A DNA stretch of 51,863 nt, from positions 1 through 51,863 of the forward strand of contig CALDGQ010000114.1 in NCBI GenBank assembly GCA_937941765.1. The letters are read 5' to 3'. The notes under the pieces were generated by a model that saw only the letters and a program-made list of their open reading frames with translations, did not search any database and was not told where the DNA came from. The position numbers were made by a program, and so were the translations under genes. Shown piece by piece: positions 25,902 to 34,257 of this stretch (the first letter of the stretch is position 1; every line of letters begins with the position of its first letter). The DNA comes from an uncultured Saprospiraceae bacterium (lineage in GTDB: Bacteria; Bacteroidota; Bacteroidia; Chitinophagales; Saprospiraceae).

Positions 25902-26393
25902 TTTCCATTTCCGAACTCGTTTTCTAGCATTCAAAAAAGGAGAAGCGGTATTCAATTGAATCATTCTGCCAAAAGTATATTTTTCATACCAAAGTTCAAT
26001 ATATAAATCATTATTTGATTGGGATTCGATTAAATTTATGATTTTGATTTTTGTAGTTTCTAATTTTTTCAAAAGTTGTGGGTAGTCCAAATGTTCAAAA
26101 TCTTTATAAAACTTTTGAGCAAGCAAACCCAGCTCATTCCATTTAAACCCAGTTTCTGGAAAATCTACTTTTTGTCCTTTTGATTTTTTGCGGTGCCATT
26201 TGAGTACCAATTCTTGCCAACCAATAAGGTAGCTTACGAGATTACAAATACTCATTTTAGTTCCTTGGGCGTGACCATCGAGTTCAATGATAGCAGTAAG
26301 TGGAGTAGGGATGTCGATAAGGTCAGTTCTCAATTTTTGATAATTGACTTCGACAGCATGTAAGAGTGCTGTTTTATTATTAGGGATCGCCAT
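25881..26393 (-). CDS. ClbS/DfsB-family (DUF1706) protein
   Basis: 170 aa. It resembles the four-helix DUF1706 family: MAIPNNKTALLHAVEVNYQK, ELDGHAQGTKMSICNLVSYL, IGWQELVLKWH, VDFPETGFKWNELGLLAQKFY, ELWYEKYTFGRMIQLNT and SPFLNARKRVRKWK. ClbS from this family hydrolyses or traps the genotoxin colibactin for self-protection, and most relatives have unknown roles. The last five residues (MMYDV) and the TGA are encoded by repeat copy B, so the native tail has been replaced or extended. It sits 3 bp after the VOC gene at 26397-26768, in one operon with it. Confidence 0.85.
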   Translation of the reverse strand: MAIPNNKTALLHAVEVNYQKLRTDLIDIPTPLTAIIELDGHAQGTKMSICNLVSYLIGWQELVLKWHRKKSKGQKVDFPETGFKWNELGLLAQKFYKDFEHLDYPQLLKKLETTKIKIINLIESQSNNDLYIELWYEKYTFGRMIQLNTASPFLNARKRVRKWKIMMYDV

Positions 26394-26396
26394 TAA

Positions 26397-26768
26397 CTAT
26401 TGATCTTTTGATTCTGCAAAATGAAGCAATACACCTGATGGATCCCAAACATAAGTGACGATGGCATACCCTTCATCTTTTGGTGGATTAATCTTTGCTT
26501 TTCCTAAATCATTTTGATTGATTACTTCCTTAATGGTTTCGTAGCAATCTTGCGCATCATCAATATCGATGTACATCATGAAATTGTCGGCCCATGCTTT
26601 ATTGTAATAATTTTGAAGATAAAAACGAATGTTCCCATTTTCCAACTCTGCCAAAGCATTATCTTTTTCCCAGTTCAATGTCCAACCTAATTTTTGATAA
26701 AAATCCAAAGAGATTTTAAAATCTTTTGTTGGGACAAATACTTTGAGATCTTTTATTGGTTTTATCAT
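26397..26768 (-). CDS. VOC-family (bleomycin-resistance-like) protein
   Basis: 123 aa. Typical features are DLKVFVPTKDFKISLDFYQK near the start, an internal MYIDIDDAQDCYETIKE and the ending IVTYVWDPSGVLLHFAES. These small dimeric proteins bind or modify drugs or act as dioxygenases; the substrate is unknown. It is 4 bp after the gene at 26773-27255 and 3 bp before the ClbS-like gene, so the three form a minus-strand operon. Confidence 0.87.
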   Translation of the reverse strand: MIKPIKDLKVFVPTKDFKISLDFYQKLGWTLNWEKDNALAELENGNIRFYLQNYYNKAWADNFMMYIDIDDAQDCYETIKEVINQNDLGKAKINPPKDEGYAIVTYVWDPSGVLLHFAESKDQ

Positions 26769-26772
26769 ACTG

Positions 26773-27255
26773 TTAATTTACAGTTTCTCCACCTAATAAT
26801 GATTTGATATGATAAATAGTTACTTTTTTTACTCTGTAAAAAGTTATTAGATCTTTTAAATAGAAGAGGAATGGGAAACCAAAAATAAAAAGAGCCACAA
26901 GAAATTTATTGTCAAAATAAACTGGAAACCCAAACCAGCCAGCAAATAAAGCAATGTTTCCAAGAATCCATATTGAGGAAAAAAAATATAGAAATCTACT
27001 ACCAAACTTAAATCGGATATTAATCTTAGTGCTTTCCTGCTCTGAACTAAATGTACAAGTTTTAACACCTCCATTTCTAAAGTCAATTCGATTGACAATT
27101 TCATATATATTGTCACCCAATTCGCCCCAATATATTTCCGCTATGTTTATGCCGTCAATTTTTTTGGATTGAGCTTCATTCTTCATTCTATGAATAACTT
27201 CTTCTTTTGACAATTTACATTTGAGAGTAGCATTAACGGTGGGTAAAATATTCAT
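26773..27255 (-). CDS. Hypothetical membrane protein, two spans
   Basis: 160 aa. An N-terminal soluble part of about 85 residues contains KLSKEEVIHRMKNEAQ. Two hydrophobic spans follow (about 88-108 FLYFFSSIWILGNIALFAG, and 115-132 FLVALFIFGFPFLFYLK). I do not recognise the family. It is the first gene of a three-gene minus-strand group with a VOC protein and the ClbS-like protein, and is divergent from the gene at 27353. Confidence 0.72.
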   Translation of the reverse strand: MNILPTVNATLKCKLSKEEVIHRMKNEAQSKKIDGINIAEIYWGELGDNIYEIVNRIDFRNGGVKTCTFSSEQESTKINIRFKFGSRFLYFFSSIWILGNIALFAGWFGFPVYFDNKFLVALFIFGFPFLFYLKDLITFYRVKKVTIYHIKSLLGGETVN

Positions 27256-27289
27256 GTTTGAAACTTTTATTTGGGTATATATTAAAAAC

Positions 27290-27321
27290 TTTGAATTTTA
27301 GTTTTTCGTTCCCTAAATTTA
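27290..27321 (+). promoter_or_regulatory. Promoter of the 27353 membrane-protein gene
   Basis: TTTG (27290-27293), 20-nt spacer, TAAATTTA (27314-27321), one mismatch to TAnnTTTG. Spacing equals that of the sucC promoter. Confidence 0.5.
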
Positions 27322-27352
27322 AAAATTAAAAACATAATTTAAATTCTAAATA

Positions 27353-27796
27353 ATGAGTCCAATAATTAGAAATATCCTTGCCGTTATTGCTGGTGGCATT
27401 TTTGGTGGTGTCATCAATGGTGGCCTGATTAGTTTACTTGGTGGAATGGTTGAATTGCCAACGGGTGTTGATCCGAATAACATTGAAGACATCAAAAACA
27501 ACATTCATCTTTATTCTACAACTGCATTGTTAGCACCTTTTGCAGCACATGCGATTGGTACGCTTTCTGGTGCGTTTATGACGGCGAGATTGGCAGTGAG
27601 TCATCACATGATTTTGGCGCTGTTTATTGGAGTACTCTTTTTAGTTGGAGGATTTATGATGGTACAGATGATTCCTAATACACCGACTTGGTTTAAGTTA
27701 TTGGACTTGTTGGGTGCTTATTTGCCGATGGCATTTATTGGTGGAAAAATTGGGATGAATTCTGCTAAGCGTCGGGCTGCAGGACTTGGTGTTTGA
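27353..27796 (+). CDS. Small membrane protein, four predicted spans
   Basis: 147 aa. Four hydrophobic segments: near 7-30 (NILAVIAGGIFGGVINGGLI, glycine-rich), 57-80, 84-105 (MILALFIGVLFLVGGFMMVQ) and 115-135 (LLGAYLPMAFIGGKIGM). It resembles a group of hypothetical Bacteroidota membrane proteins but no function is known to me. It has its own promoter and is flanked by minus-strand genes on both sides. Confidence 0.8.
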   Translation: MSPIIRNILAVIAGGIFGGVINGGLISLLGGMVELPTGVDPNNIEDIKNNIHLYSTTALLAPFAAHAIGTLSGAFMTARLAVSHHMILALFIGVLFLVGGFMMVQMIPNTPTWFKLLDLLGAYLPMAFIGGKIGMNSAKRRAAGLGV

Positions 27797-27960
27797 GCAT
27801 AGATGGTGTTTTATAACAAATAGTGCACATAGAAACATAGCTCACAAAGCTGCAGAAGGAGGCATGTGTGCTCTCGTACTCAACTTCGAAATTCGCCTGT
27901 CCGGCCGGCAGGTTCGATATTCATTTTAGCGTTTTGTACAGTGGTAAGTAAAAGCTAAAG

Positions 27961-28653
27961 CTACTTAATATCCCCTTTCAAATAAAGCGCAATCGCTTCC
28001 GATTTACTATTGACATGAAGTGTTTTATACATTTTCTTGACATGATGGCGGACCGTTTCCACTGAAATGAAAAGCTCGGCAGCGATATCTGTATACGTCT
28101 TTCCTTCTACGAAACGTTCTAGAATTTCCATTTGTCGATCAGTAAGAATCGTAGGTTTTGCAACAACTTTCCCACGTAACATATGATTGAATATTTCTCT
28201 AGCGATCATTGGCGACATGTACGAACCTCCTTTTGCAACGACACGCATTCCATCAATTATTTCTTCCAGACTTGCTTTTTTGGAAAGATAAGCAACTGCG
28301 CCAGAGCACATCGCTTTTAGAATTTTAGTTTCTTCTTCAAAAGTAGTGAGCATAATGATATTGACATTGGGTTGCTCTTTTAGAATTAGTGGAATTCCTT
28401 CTAAACCGGTCATCCCTGGAAGACCAATATCCAACAACATCAAATCAGGTTGATACGTTTTGTGATTTTGAATATATTGCAAATAAGATTCAACAGAACC
28501 AGCATTATGAGTTACCTCCATATCTTCGCTAAAACCTAAAAAAGTATTTAGATTTTTTTTAATAAGAAGATTGTCTTCAATAATTGCTACAGAATGTTTT
28601 TTCATTCCCGTCATGGTTGCTGTGTTGTTATTTTCTAATTGTAATAAATTCAT
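27961..28653 (-). CDS. Response regulator, REC + LuxR-type HTH (orphan)
   Basis: 230 aa from the first ATG; an ATG at codon 17 (MKKHSVAII, 28605) may be the true start. Receiver domain with acidic pair E26-D27, phosphorylation site D75 (LMLLDIGLPG), T103/T104 and K125. A LuxR-type HTH spans about 165-228 (LTDRQMEILERFVEGKTYTD, ELFISVETVRHHVKKMY). It would act as a phosphorylation-dependent transcription factor of the NarL group. No histidine kinase is adjacent, so its partner must be elsewhere. Its target cannot be inferred. Confidence 0.93.
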   Translation of the reverse strand: MNLLQLENNNTATMTGMKKHSVAIIEDNLLIKKNLNTFLGFSEDMEVTHNAGSVESYLQYIQNHKTYQPDLMLLDIGLPGMTGLEGIPLILKEQPNVNIIMLTTFEEETKILKAMCSGAVAYLSKKASLEEIIDGMRVVAKGGSYMSPMIAREIFNHMLRGKVVAKPTILTDRQMEILERFVEGKTYTDIAAELFISVETVRHHVKKMYKTLHVNSKSEAIALYLKGDIK

Positions 28654-28921
28654 CCTTAAGGTAAGCTTTTTTAGAAATAAATGTTTGAAGTAGTATTAAT
28701 TATTTTCTCACTTAAAGTTAGTTGGAATCTCTTGCTGTATGACTACATATTTAGGTAGTTTTTCTACTGGAGGAAGCCATTTGATTTTTTGTAAACAAAA
28801 TGTTATAGGTAGCAACTAAGCTATAATTTCTTTAGAATTGTTATCTTTGAAGTATATAATTATTTTAAATAGAAATAATTGATAATCAGTCAGTTATACT
28901 TTTATTAATTGCGTTTAATAT

Positions 28922-30103
28922 ATGGTAAAAGATTCATTTTTTTTGGTTATTGAAGGTTTAGATGGTTCTGGAAAAACATCTATTGGACGCCATTTAGCGG
29001 AATTTTGTGAATTGCATTTAAACAAAAAAGTAAGGTTGACCTATGAGCCACATGATCCCTCGGCAGGTGGATTGTTTATTCGACAAATTTTAGAGAAAAA
29101 AATTACCAATTTTACTCCCGAGACTTTAATGGTTGCATTTGCTGCCAATCGTTTGGATCACTGCAATCGCCAAATCAATCCTTGGTTGGCAGCAAGTACA
29201 GATCATATGATTATTTGTGATCGGAATTATTTGTCTTCGTTGGTGTATCAAACGAATGATGATTTTTCTAAGGAGCATGTCATGAACCTAAATCAGAATG
29301 CCAGAAAACCAGACCTCACCATTTTTATGAACGTCAGCAATGAGGTCTGTTATGCAAGGATGAAGCATCGTAATAAACCACAAGAATTATTTGAAACTGG
29401 TTTGTCAAATACGCGCAAAAAGTATTTAGCCGCCATTGATTTTTTGAAATCTAATAGAGCTGAAAAAATTGTAACAGTGGATGCCAACGGAACCATGGAT
29501 GAAGTTTTGAGAGATGTAATTACTGTGTTGAAAAATAATACTGCTCAATTTGCAGACATTGAAAATTCATTGATTGAAAACTACAAAATCCCAACTAGAA
29601 CCGAATTTGGTATTGGTGACACTCAAACTATTACTTTGCAATCACTCCTCAATCAAGCTACACAATCTGAATCCACAGATAAACAAGTGTTGCTTCAAAA
29701 TCGTTTTGATCAACTAGAAAATGCATCAAAAGGAATTTTGTTTTTTGATTACTTAAAAACACTAGGTTATCAATTCATAGAAAAATTTTCAACCACCAAC
29801 CATCCTGTTTATAAATTGACCTACAACCTACCAAGTGAACTCAAACAAAAAGGTATTTTAGTGGTGATGGAAGAATTTCAACAAAGCAACATGATTTTGG
29901 AAGTTGTTTCAAACTTATCAGAAATGACAGACTTTATGATCGTATTTGCGATGGGGAAAAGTGGAAGCATGACCCCATTCTATGAACGAGATAAAATTCA
30001 ATATAACAATGGGCATACTGCTTTATTTCCATCGGCACAAATTTTTACAGAACAGCAATTATTAAATTCAATTCTAGCATTGATAGAAAGTAAAACCGCT
30101 TAA
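28922..30103 (+). CDS. Thymidylate kinase-like protein fused to an unknown C-terminal domain
   Basis: 393 aa, against about 210 for ordinary dTMP kinases. Residues 1-210 hold the P-loop EGLDGSGKT (11-19), a YEPHDPSAGGLFIRQIL substrate region, an AANRLDH segment and DRNYLSSLVYQ (usual DRY/DRF is DRN). After an apparent linker (about 215-250) comes a domain of about 140 residues with alternating beta and alpha (KGILFFDYLKTLGYQFIEKF, KGILVVMEEFQQSNMILEVV, FMIVFAMGKSGSMTPFYE) that I do not recognise. The kinase half phosphorylates nucleoside monophosphates, probably dTMP. An exact -7 element TATCTTTG lies at 28842-28849. It is followed after 12 bp by a lipoprotein gene. It may be an extra tmk and not the housekeeping copy. 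Confidence 0.82.
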   Translation: MVKDSFFLVIEGLDGSGKTSIGRHLAEFCELHLNKKVRLTYEPHDPSAGGLFIRQILEKKITNFTPETLMVAFAANRLDHCNRQINPWLAASTDHMIICDRNYLSSLVYQTNDDFSKEHVMNLNQNARKPDLTIFMNVSNEVCYARMKHRNKPQELFETGLSNTRKKYLAAIDFLKSNRAEKIVTVDANGTMDEVLRDVITVLKNNTAQFADIENSLIENYKIPTRTEFGIGDTQTITLQSLLNQATQSESTDKQVLLQNRFDQLENASKGILFFDYLKTLGYQFIEKFSTTNHPVYKLTYNLPSELKQKGILVVMEEFQQSNMILEVVSNLSEMTDFMIVFAMGKSGSMTPFYERDKIQYNNGHTALFPSAQIFTEQQLLNSILALIESKTA

Positions 30104-30115
30104 AATCATATTCGA

Positions 30116-30415
30116 ATGAAATATTTTATTTTTCTAATTGCGTTTTCTTTTGCAAGTTGTTCGAGTGCTGATCAATCAAACGAACCTTCTAAACATTATC
30201 TCTTAGTCACCTTGACAGAAGGAGTCAATGGTGGTCATTTACGAAAGAATTACAAATCAAGTGGAATCAAATCTATCCGTTCAAATAATAGATCTAAAAA
30301 TATTTATGCGTGTCAATTTGAGAAAACGCAAGATGAGCTAGCACAACTTGTACGTAGAATGAATCAAGATCGGATGATTGTTTTGGTAGAGGTGGCGGAA
30401 ATTGCAACAGAGTAA
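30116..30415 (+). CDS. Small lipoprotein, unknown
   Basis: 99 aa. Lipobox FASC (Cys15). The mature 84 residues (KHYLLVTLTEGVNGGHLRKN, RSKNIYACQFEKTQDELAQL, MIVLVEVAEIA) alternate beta and alpha in a ferredoxin-like order. No family recognised. It begins 12 bp after the kinase-fusion gene and is probably cotranscribed with it. Confidence 0.75.
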   Translation: MKYFIFLIAFSFASCSSADQSNEPSKHYLLVTLTEGVNGGHLRKNYKSSGIKSIRSNNRSKNIYACQFEKTQDELAQLVRRMNQDRMIVLVEVAEIATE

Positions 30416-30463
30416 TTGTGAAGCTAAGTTTTCATAAAAACATACAGCACTCGGAAATCATAG

Positions 30464-30643
30464 CTCGGACTCAATTCTGTTTTCCGGATTGGAAGTGAGA
30501 AATTGAAATTGAACCCATATCTTTTTGCAATCATAAATACCAACCCAGACTTAAACAATACTGCATGCTTAATAACTGATGATCTTAGATTTTTAAAAAC
30601 AAAGAAAGCAAAGGAATTTAATGATAAAATGAAATTAAATTAG
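30464..30643 (+). pseudogene. Possible gene remnant without start codon
   Basis: An open frame of 59 codons follows a TAG (30461-30463) and ends at TAG 30641-30643. It reads ...FAIINTNPDLNNTACLITDD then LRFLKTKKAKEFNDKMKLN. It has no usable ATG, but the residue composition is protein-like. LITDDLRFL resembles the end of PIN-like domains only weakly. It may be the tail of a decayed gene. Confidence 0.25.
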
Positions 30644-30663
30644 TCAGCAACAAAAAATAAAAA

Positions 30664-31053
30664 ATGGGTCAATACACCAGCCAAGAATGGTACCTAAAAG
30701 AAAAACAACAATACGTTTCCCAATATGGCGAAATCCCACCCCATTGGATAATATATCCAAACACACATCCATATAGTATGAGGTGGAGAATGGGAGGAGG
30801 TGAAACATTTGTTATGGTATTTTCAAATTGGTTTGAAGATAATTTTAAGGATGAAAAAAATAAAATTGATTTCTTCTTAAAATATCCACCACCTTCAAGA
30901 TGGATGGGGACCATGGCTTCTTATTTATGGAGTGATGTGCCAATGGTAGATTTTGAAAAATCAGGATACTTGAAAAAAATTAAGGATTTGGGGTTTGAAG
31001 GAACAGAAAGATATCTAGCAGATTTAGATGATCCAAAATGGTTGGAATCATAA
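30664..31053 (+). CDS. Hypothetical protein, 129 aa
   Basis: Soluble, no signal peptide, rich in Trp, Tyr and Pro (EWYLKEKQQYVSQYGEIPPH, FLKYPPPSRWMGTMASYLW). I do not recognise the family. Gap of about 250 bp before it and 55 bp after it to the sulfatase start. It could be an immunity-type or DUF small protein, but nothing in the sequence decides this. Confidence 0.68.
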   Translation: MGQYTSQEWYLKEKQQYVSQYGEIPPHWIIYPNTHPYSMRWRMGGGETFVMVFSNWFEDNFKDEKNKIDFFLKYPPPSRWMGTMASYLWSDVPMVDFEKSGYLKKIKDLGFEGTERYLADLDDPKWLES

Positions 31054-31108
31054 AAATGAGTAATTTCAGATGCTAAAAAAAACGCATTTAAAAATAAATC
31101 AGCATTTT

Positions 31109-33685
31109 ATGAAAAACATCAACTACCTAATCGTTTTTCTAATTTTTACATCTACTATTAGACTTTATAGTCAGCAAAACAAACCTAATGTATTACTAAT
31201 TATTGCGGATGATTTGGGAATTGACGTAACCAATGGCTATCAACAAAACGATCGAATGCCTACTACTCCAAATCTTGATGCTTTAAGAGAGAGTGGCCTA
31301 ACTTTTACGAATACTTGGGCAGCTCCTCAATGTACACCAACCAGAGCATCCATCATGAGTGGTAAGTATGGCATAAAAACAGGCGTGATGAGACCTCCGG
31401 GTAATCTTGATTTGGTTCATCAATCTTTGTTCGGCAAAATAACGGAAACCACGAATGGAGAATATGCTGGAGCGGTCATTGGAAAATGGCATATCTCTAA
31501 CCCTATTGATTATGACCATCCAACCCAACACGGTATTGACCATTACGAAGGGTTATTTACTTCTTCTGTTTCAGATTATTATTCATGGGATAAAGTAGAA
31601 AACGGGATGCTTACCACTAGTGATGAATATGTCACTACTGATTTAACGAATGCAGCAATAGATTGGATTGCTGATCAAGATAATCCTTGGTTTCTTTGGT
31701 TAGCGCATCCTGCTCCACATGCTCCTTTTCATTTACCGCCAGATGATTTGTATACTGTATCTAATACCAATGACAATTTGGGAAAATACCTTGCAGCTAT
31801 TGAGGCGATGGACCATGAGATAGGAAGGTTATTAAATAGCATGAGTGAAGAAGAACGTGAGAATACTGTTGTTATTTTTATAGGAGATAACGGAACACCA
31901 GGCCAAGTCATTCAAAATTTCCCTTCCAATCATGCGAAAGGGACTATGTATGAAGGAGGGATTCGAGTACCGCTTTTTATTTCTGGAAAAGGTGTTAGTC
32001 GAGTTAATGAAGTTGATGATAACCTTAACCACATTACTGATTTATATGCAACTATACTTGAACTCACAGGAGAACAATTGAATGGAGGTATTCACAATAG
32101 CAGAAGTTTGAAACCATTGTTATCTTGTGAAATCGATTTGAATCGACCTTATATTTATACAGATTATGAGGATGGCAATGTTTTAACTTGGGCAGTGAGA
32201 AATGAGGAATATAAATTCATAGAAGATGAAAATGGGAATTTAGAATTTTATAAAATCTCAACAGATATTCTGGAAGCCAACAATCTCATTGGCAACATGA
32301 CCATGCTTGAAGCAGATCTCTTGGAGGCGATGCGAGCAGAAGCGCAAGTAATTAGAACCAGTTGGTCTTGTATCGATGGTATCCAAAATGGGAATGAGGG
32401 GGGTATCGATGATTGTGATAATGATTGTACTGCTGACAATACTCTCAGTACTACTAATTTGGGTTGCTGCGAAATACCAAATCAACCAAGTGTTTATTAC
32501 GAATATATAGAAGGAGCTATTAGAAGGATTTACACCAATAATTTTCCCGACCACGAGTATTGTTATAATAGCGCTAATCAAATGCCTTCACAGACGCATC
32601 ATGATTTTGGAATAGATTTAAATCCTACGCTAACAAATGAGATCACTAATGTGGTCCGAGACAATGGTAGGCCAGCAAGGTATTTTGGAGTTGCAAAAAA
32701 TGGGGTAATTTTCGCACCTGCACCTGCTGCACCATTCATTTTCGAAAACCAAAATACAGGTGAGTTTAACTGGGATTGGGTTTTGGAACCAACAAATAAT
32801 CAAGGCGCAGGTCCTGATGTGGTCGGTCTTGATTGTGCATCTGCTCATACGGGAGGACAAGGTTATCATTATCATGGGAATATGTTTTCTTATGTTGAAA
32901 ATGAAGTTACCGGTATTTCGACAACGAATGAAGTCCCAAGTTCGCCACTACATATAGGTTGGGCATCAGATGGTTTTCCGATCTTGTATCGGTTTGGACC
33001 AGATCCAAATGGTAATATTAAAGAATTGCTTCCGAGTTTTCAATTAAGACAAGGACTAAGACCAGGAGATGATATCACCGAACCATGTGGCGCTTTTACT
33101 GGAAAATACACTAGAGATTATGAGTACATCTGCGGTAGAGGAGACTTAGATGAATGTAATGGTATTCAAAGTAACATTACAATTCCGACCGAAAATGGAG
33201 TGCAGACTTTTCAATATTTTTATGTGATCACTTCAAGTTTTCCTCAAATTCCTAGATGCTTAAAAGGTAATATAAGTGAAGATTTCGAAAATGGTAATGA
33301 TCCATTAACAGGTGTGGACCTGGATAATGATGGGTTTTTAGCTGACTTTGATTGTGATGATAACAACTCCGCTATTAATCCATTAGCGGAAGAAATAGAG
33401 GGAAATGATATTGATGAAAATTGTGATGGATTATTAACTTCAATTTTGGACCTCAATGAAAATGAAATTATTGTTAGCCCCAATCCATCGGATGGTGATT
33501 TTAGTGTGGCATTACTAAGAGATGAATTAATTTCGGTAACGATTTTTTCTATGGATGGAAAAATAATAACAAGAAAAATGGGAACACAAGAAATTGAATT
33601 TAAAGGATTTTCACCTGGACTCTATCTATTGCAAATTTCTTCTAAAAATAGAACTAGTATTTTTAAAAAACAACTAATACAATAA
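31109..33685 (+). CDS. T9SS-secreted sulfatase fused to a YHYH domain
   Basis: 858 aa from ATG 31109, chosen because it begins the signal peptide (MKNINYLIVFLIFTSTIRLY); 13 more codons are open upstream. The N-terminal 415 residues are an arylsulfatase-type domain: LLIIADDLG with metal ligands, CTPTR (Cys75, the C-x-P-x-R formylglycine site), GKWH, and IFIGDNG. A Cys-rich linker (SWSCIDGIQNGNEGGIDDC) leads to a YHYH domain (about 455-730) with HTGGQGYHYHGN. Then come a MopE-like metal-binding motif (DLDNDGFLADFDCDDNNSAI ... ENCDG) and a type A T9SS tail (VSPNPSDGDFSV, SPGLYLLQIS). It should be surface-exposed and hydrolyse a sulfate ester, probably of an algal or animal polysaccharide, though no SusCD pair is near. 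The next gene starts 1 bp after its stop. Confidence 0.9.
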   Translation: MKNINYLIVFLIFTSTIRLYSQQNKPNVLLIIADDLGIDVTNGYQQNDRMPTTPNLDALRESGLTFTNTWAAPQCTPTRASIMSGKYGIKTGVMRPPGNLDLVHQSLFGKITETTNGEYAGAVIGKWHISNPIDYDHPTQHGIDHYEGLFTSSVSDYYSWDKVENGMLTTSDEYVTTDLTNAAIDWIADQDNPWFLWLAHPAPHAPFHLPPDDLYTVSNTNDNLGKYLAAIEAMDHEIGRLLNSMSEEERENTVVIFIGDNGTPGQVIQNFPSNHAKGTMYEGGIRVPLFISGKGVSRVNEVDDNLNHITDLYATILELTGEQLNGGIHNSRSLKPLLSCEIDLNRPYIYTDYEDGNVLTWAVRNEEYKFIEDENGNLEFYKISTDILEANNLIGNMTMLEADLLEAMRAEAQVIRTSWSCIDGIQNGNEGGIDDCDNDCTADNTLSTTNLGCCEIPNQPSVYYEYIEGAIRRIYTNNFPDHEYCYNSANQMPSQTHHDFGIDLNPTLTNEITNVVRDNGRPARYFGVAKNGVIFAPAPAAPFIFENQNTGEFNWDWVLEPTNNQGAGPDVVGLDCASAHTGGQGYHYHGNMFSYVENEVTGISTTNEVPSSPLHIGWASDGFPILYRFGPDPNGNIKELLPSFQLRQGLRPGDDITEPCGAFTGKYTRDYEYICGRGDLDECNGIQSNITIPTENGVQTFQYFYVITSSFPQIPRCLKGNISEDFENGNDPLTGVDLDNDGFLADFDCDDNNSAINPLAEEIEGNDIDENCDGLLTSILDLNENEIIVSPNPSDGDFSVALLRDELISVTIFSMDGKIITRKMGTQEIEFKGFSPGLYLLQISSKNRTSIFKKQLIQ

Positions 33686-33686
33686 A

Positions 33687-34142
33687 ATGAAAGTACTTTT
33701 CTTAATTTCCACCATGTTCCTTAGCGGGGTATTTGCCCCCGTGCACGACGTACCTTTAGCGGTATTTCATATCATGGAGTCAAATGGTATGCTCGAAATT
33801 GATATTACTTTTGATTTAGAAGATTTTTCCAAATCACTTGATGTTGAGATTGCTGAAGTCAATGTCGAGCGCATGCAAAAATACTTAACTGAAAATACAA
33901 GCTTTCAATTCAATGCTAAAGTTGCGAATCTGAAAATATCAGAAGTAAAAATTGTTAGAGACCATATAGAAGTTAAAGGAAATTTTGTTGAAATAATAAA
34001 GAACATTAATAACATAAAAATTGAAAATACTTGCTTGAATAATATCCGCCGCCATTCTAATGTTATGCAAATTGAATTGAACGATGAGACAAAGGATTTT
34101 AGGATGCATAGTAGGAGAACGATCATTAATTTGACTTATTGA
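33687..34142 (+). CDS. Exported DUF6702-like protein
   Basis: 151 aa. Signal peptide about 1-18 (MKVLFLISTMFLSGVFAP). The mature region starts VHDVPLAVFHIMESNGMLEI, followed by DITFDLEDFSKSLDVE and an ending with ENTCLNNIRRHSNVMQIELN. This layout (His-containing N-terminus, DDF-like segment, 'N.....H.N' helix) resembles DUF6702 proteins, which are periplasmic and of unknown role. It starts 1 bp after the sulfatase/YHYH gene, so a shared job is likely. Confidence 0.7.
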   Translation: MKVLFLISTMFLSGVFAPVHDVPLAVFHIMESNGMLEIDITFDLEDFSKSLDVEIAEVNVERMQKYLTENTSFQFNAKVANLKISEVKIVRDHIEVKGNFVEIIKNINNIKIENTCLNNIRRHSNVMQIELNDETKDFRMHSRRTIINLTY

Positions 34143-34257
34143 GATCTTTTAAGCGTGTGTATATTGTTTTTGTATGGTCTAAGTAGTGAGAATATTTGCG
34201 CTAACTTTTAAATCAATCTTTAGTGGCTTTTTGCAAAATTGTCGTTATGCTAAGTAA

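Noticed and set aside
27797..27960. GC-rich palindrome CCTGTCCGGCCGGCAGG near 27897
   Set aside because: Single short palindrome with no other copy in the window; not enough to call a site.
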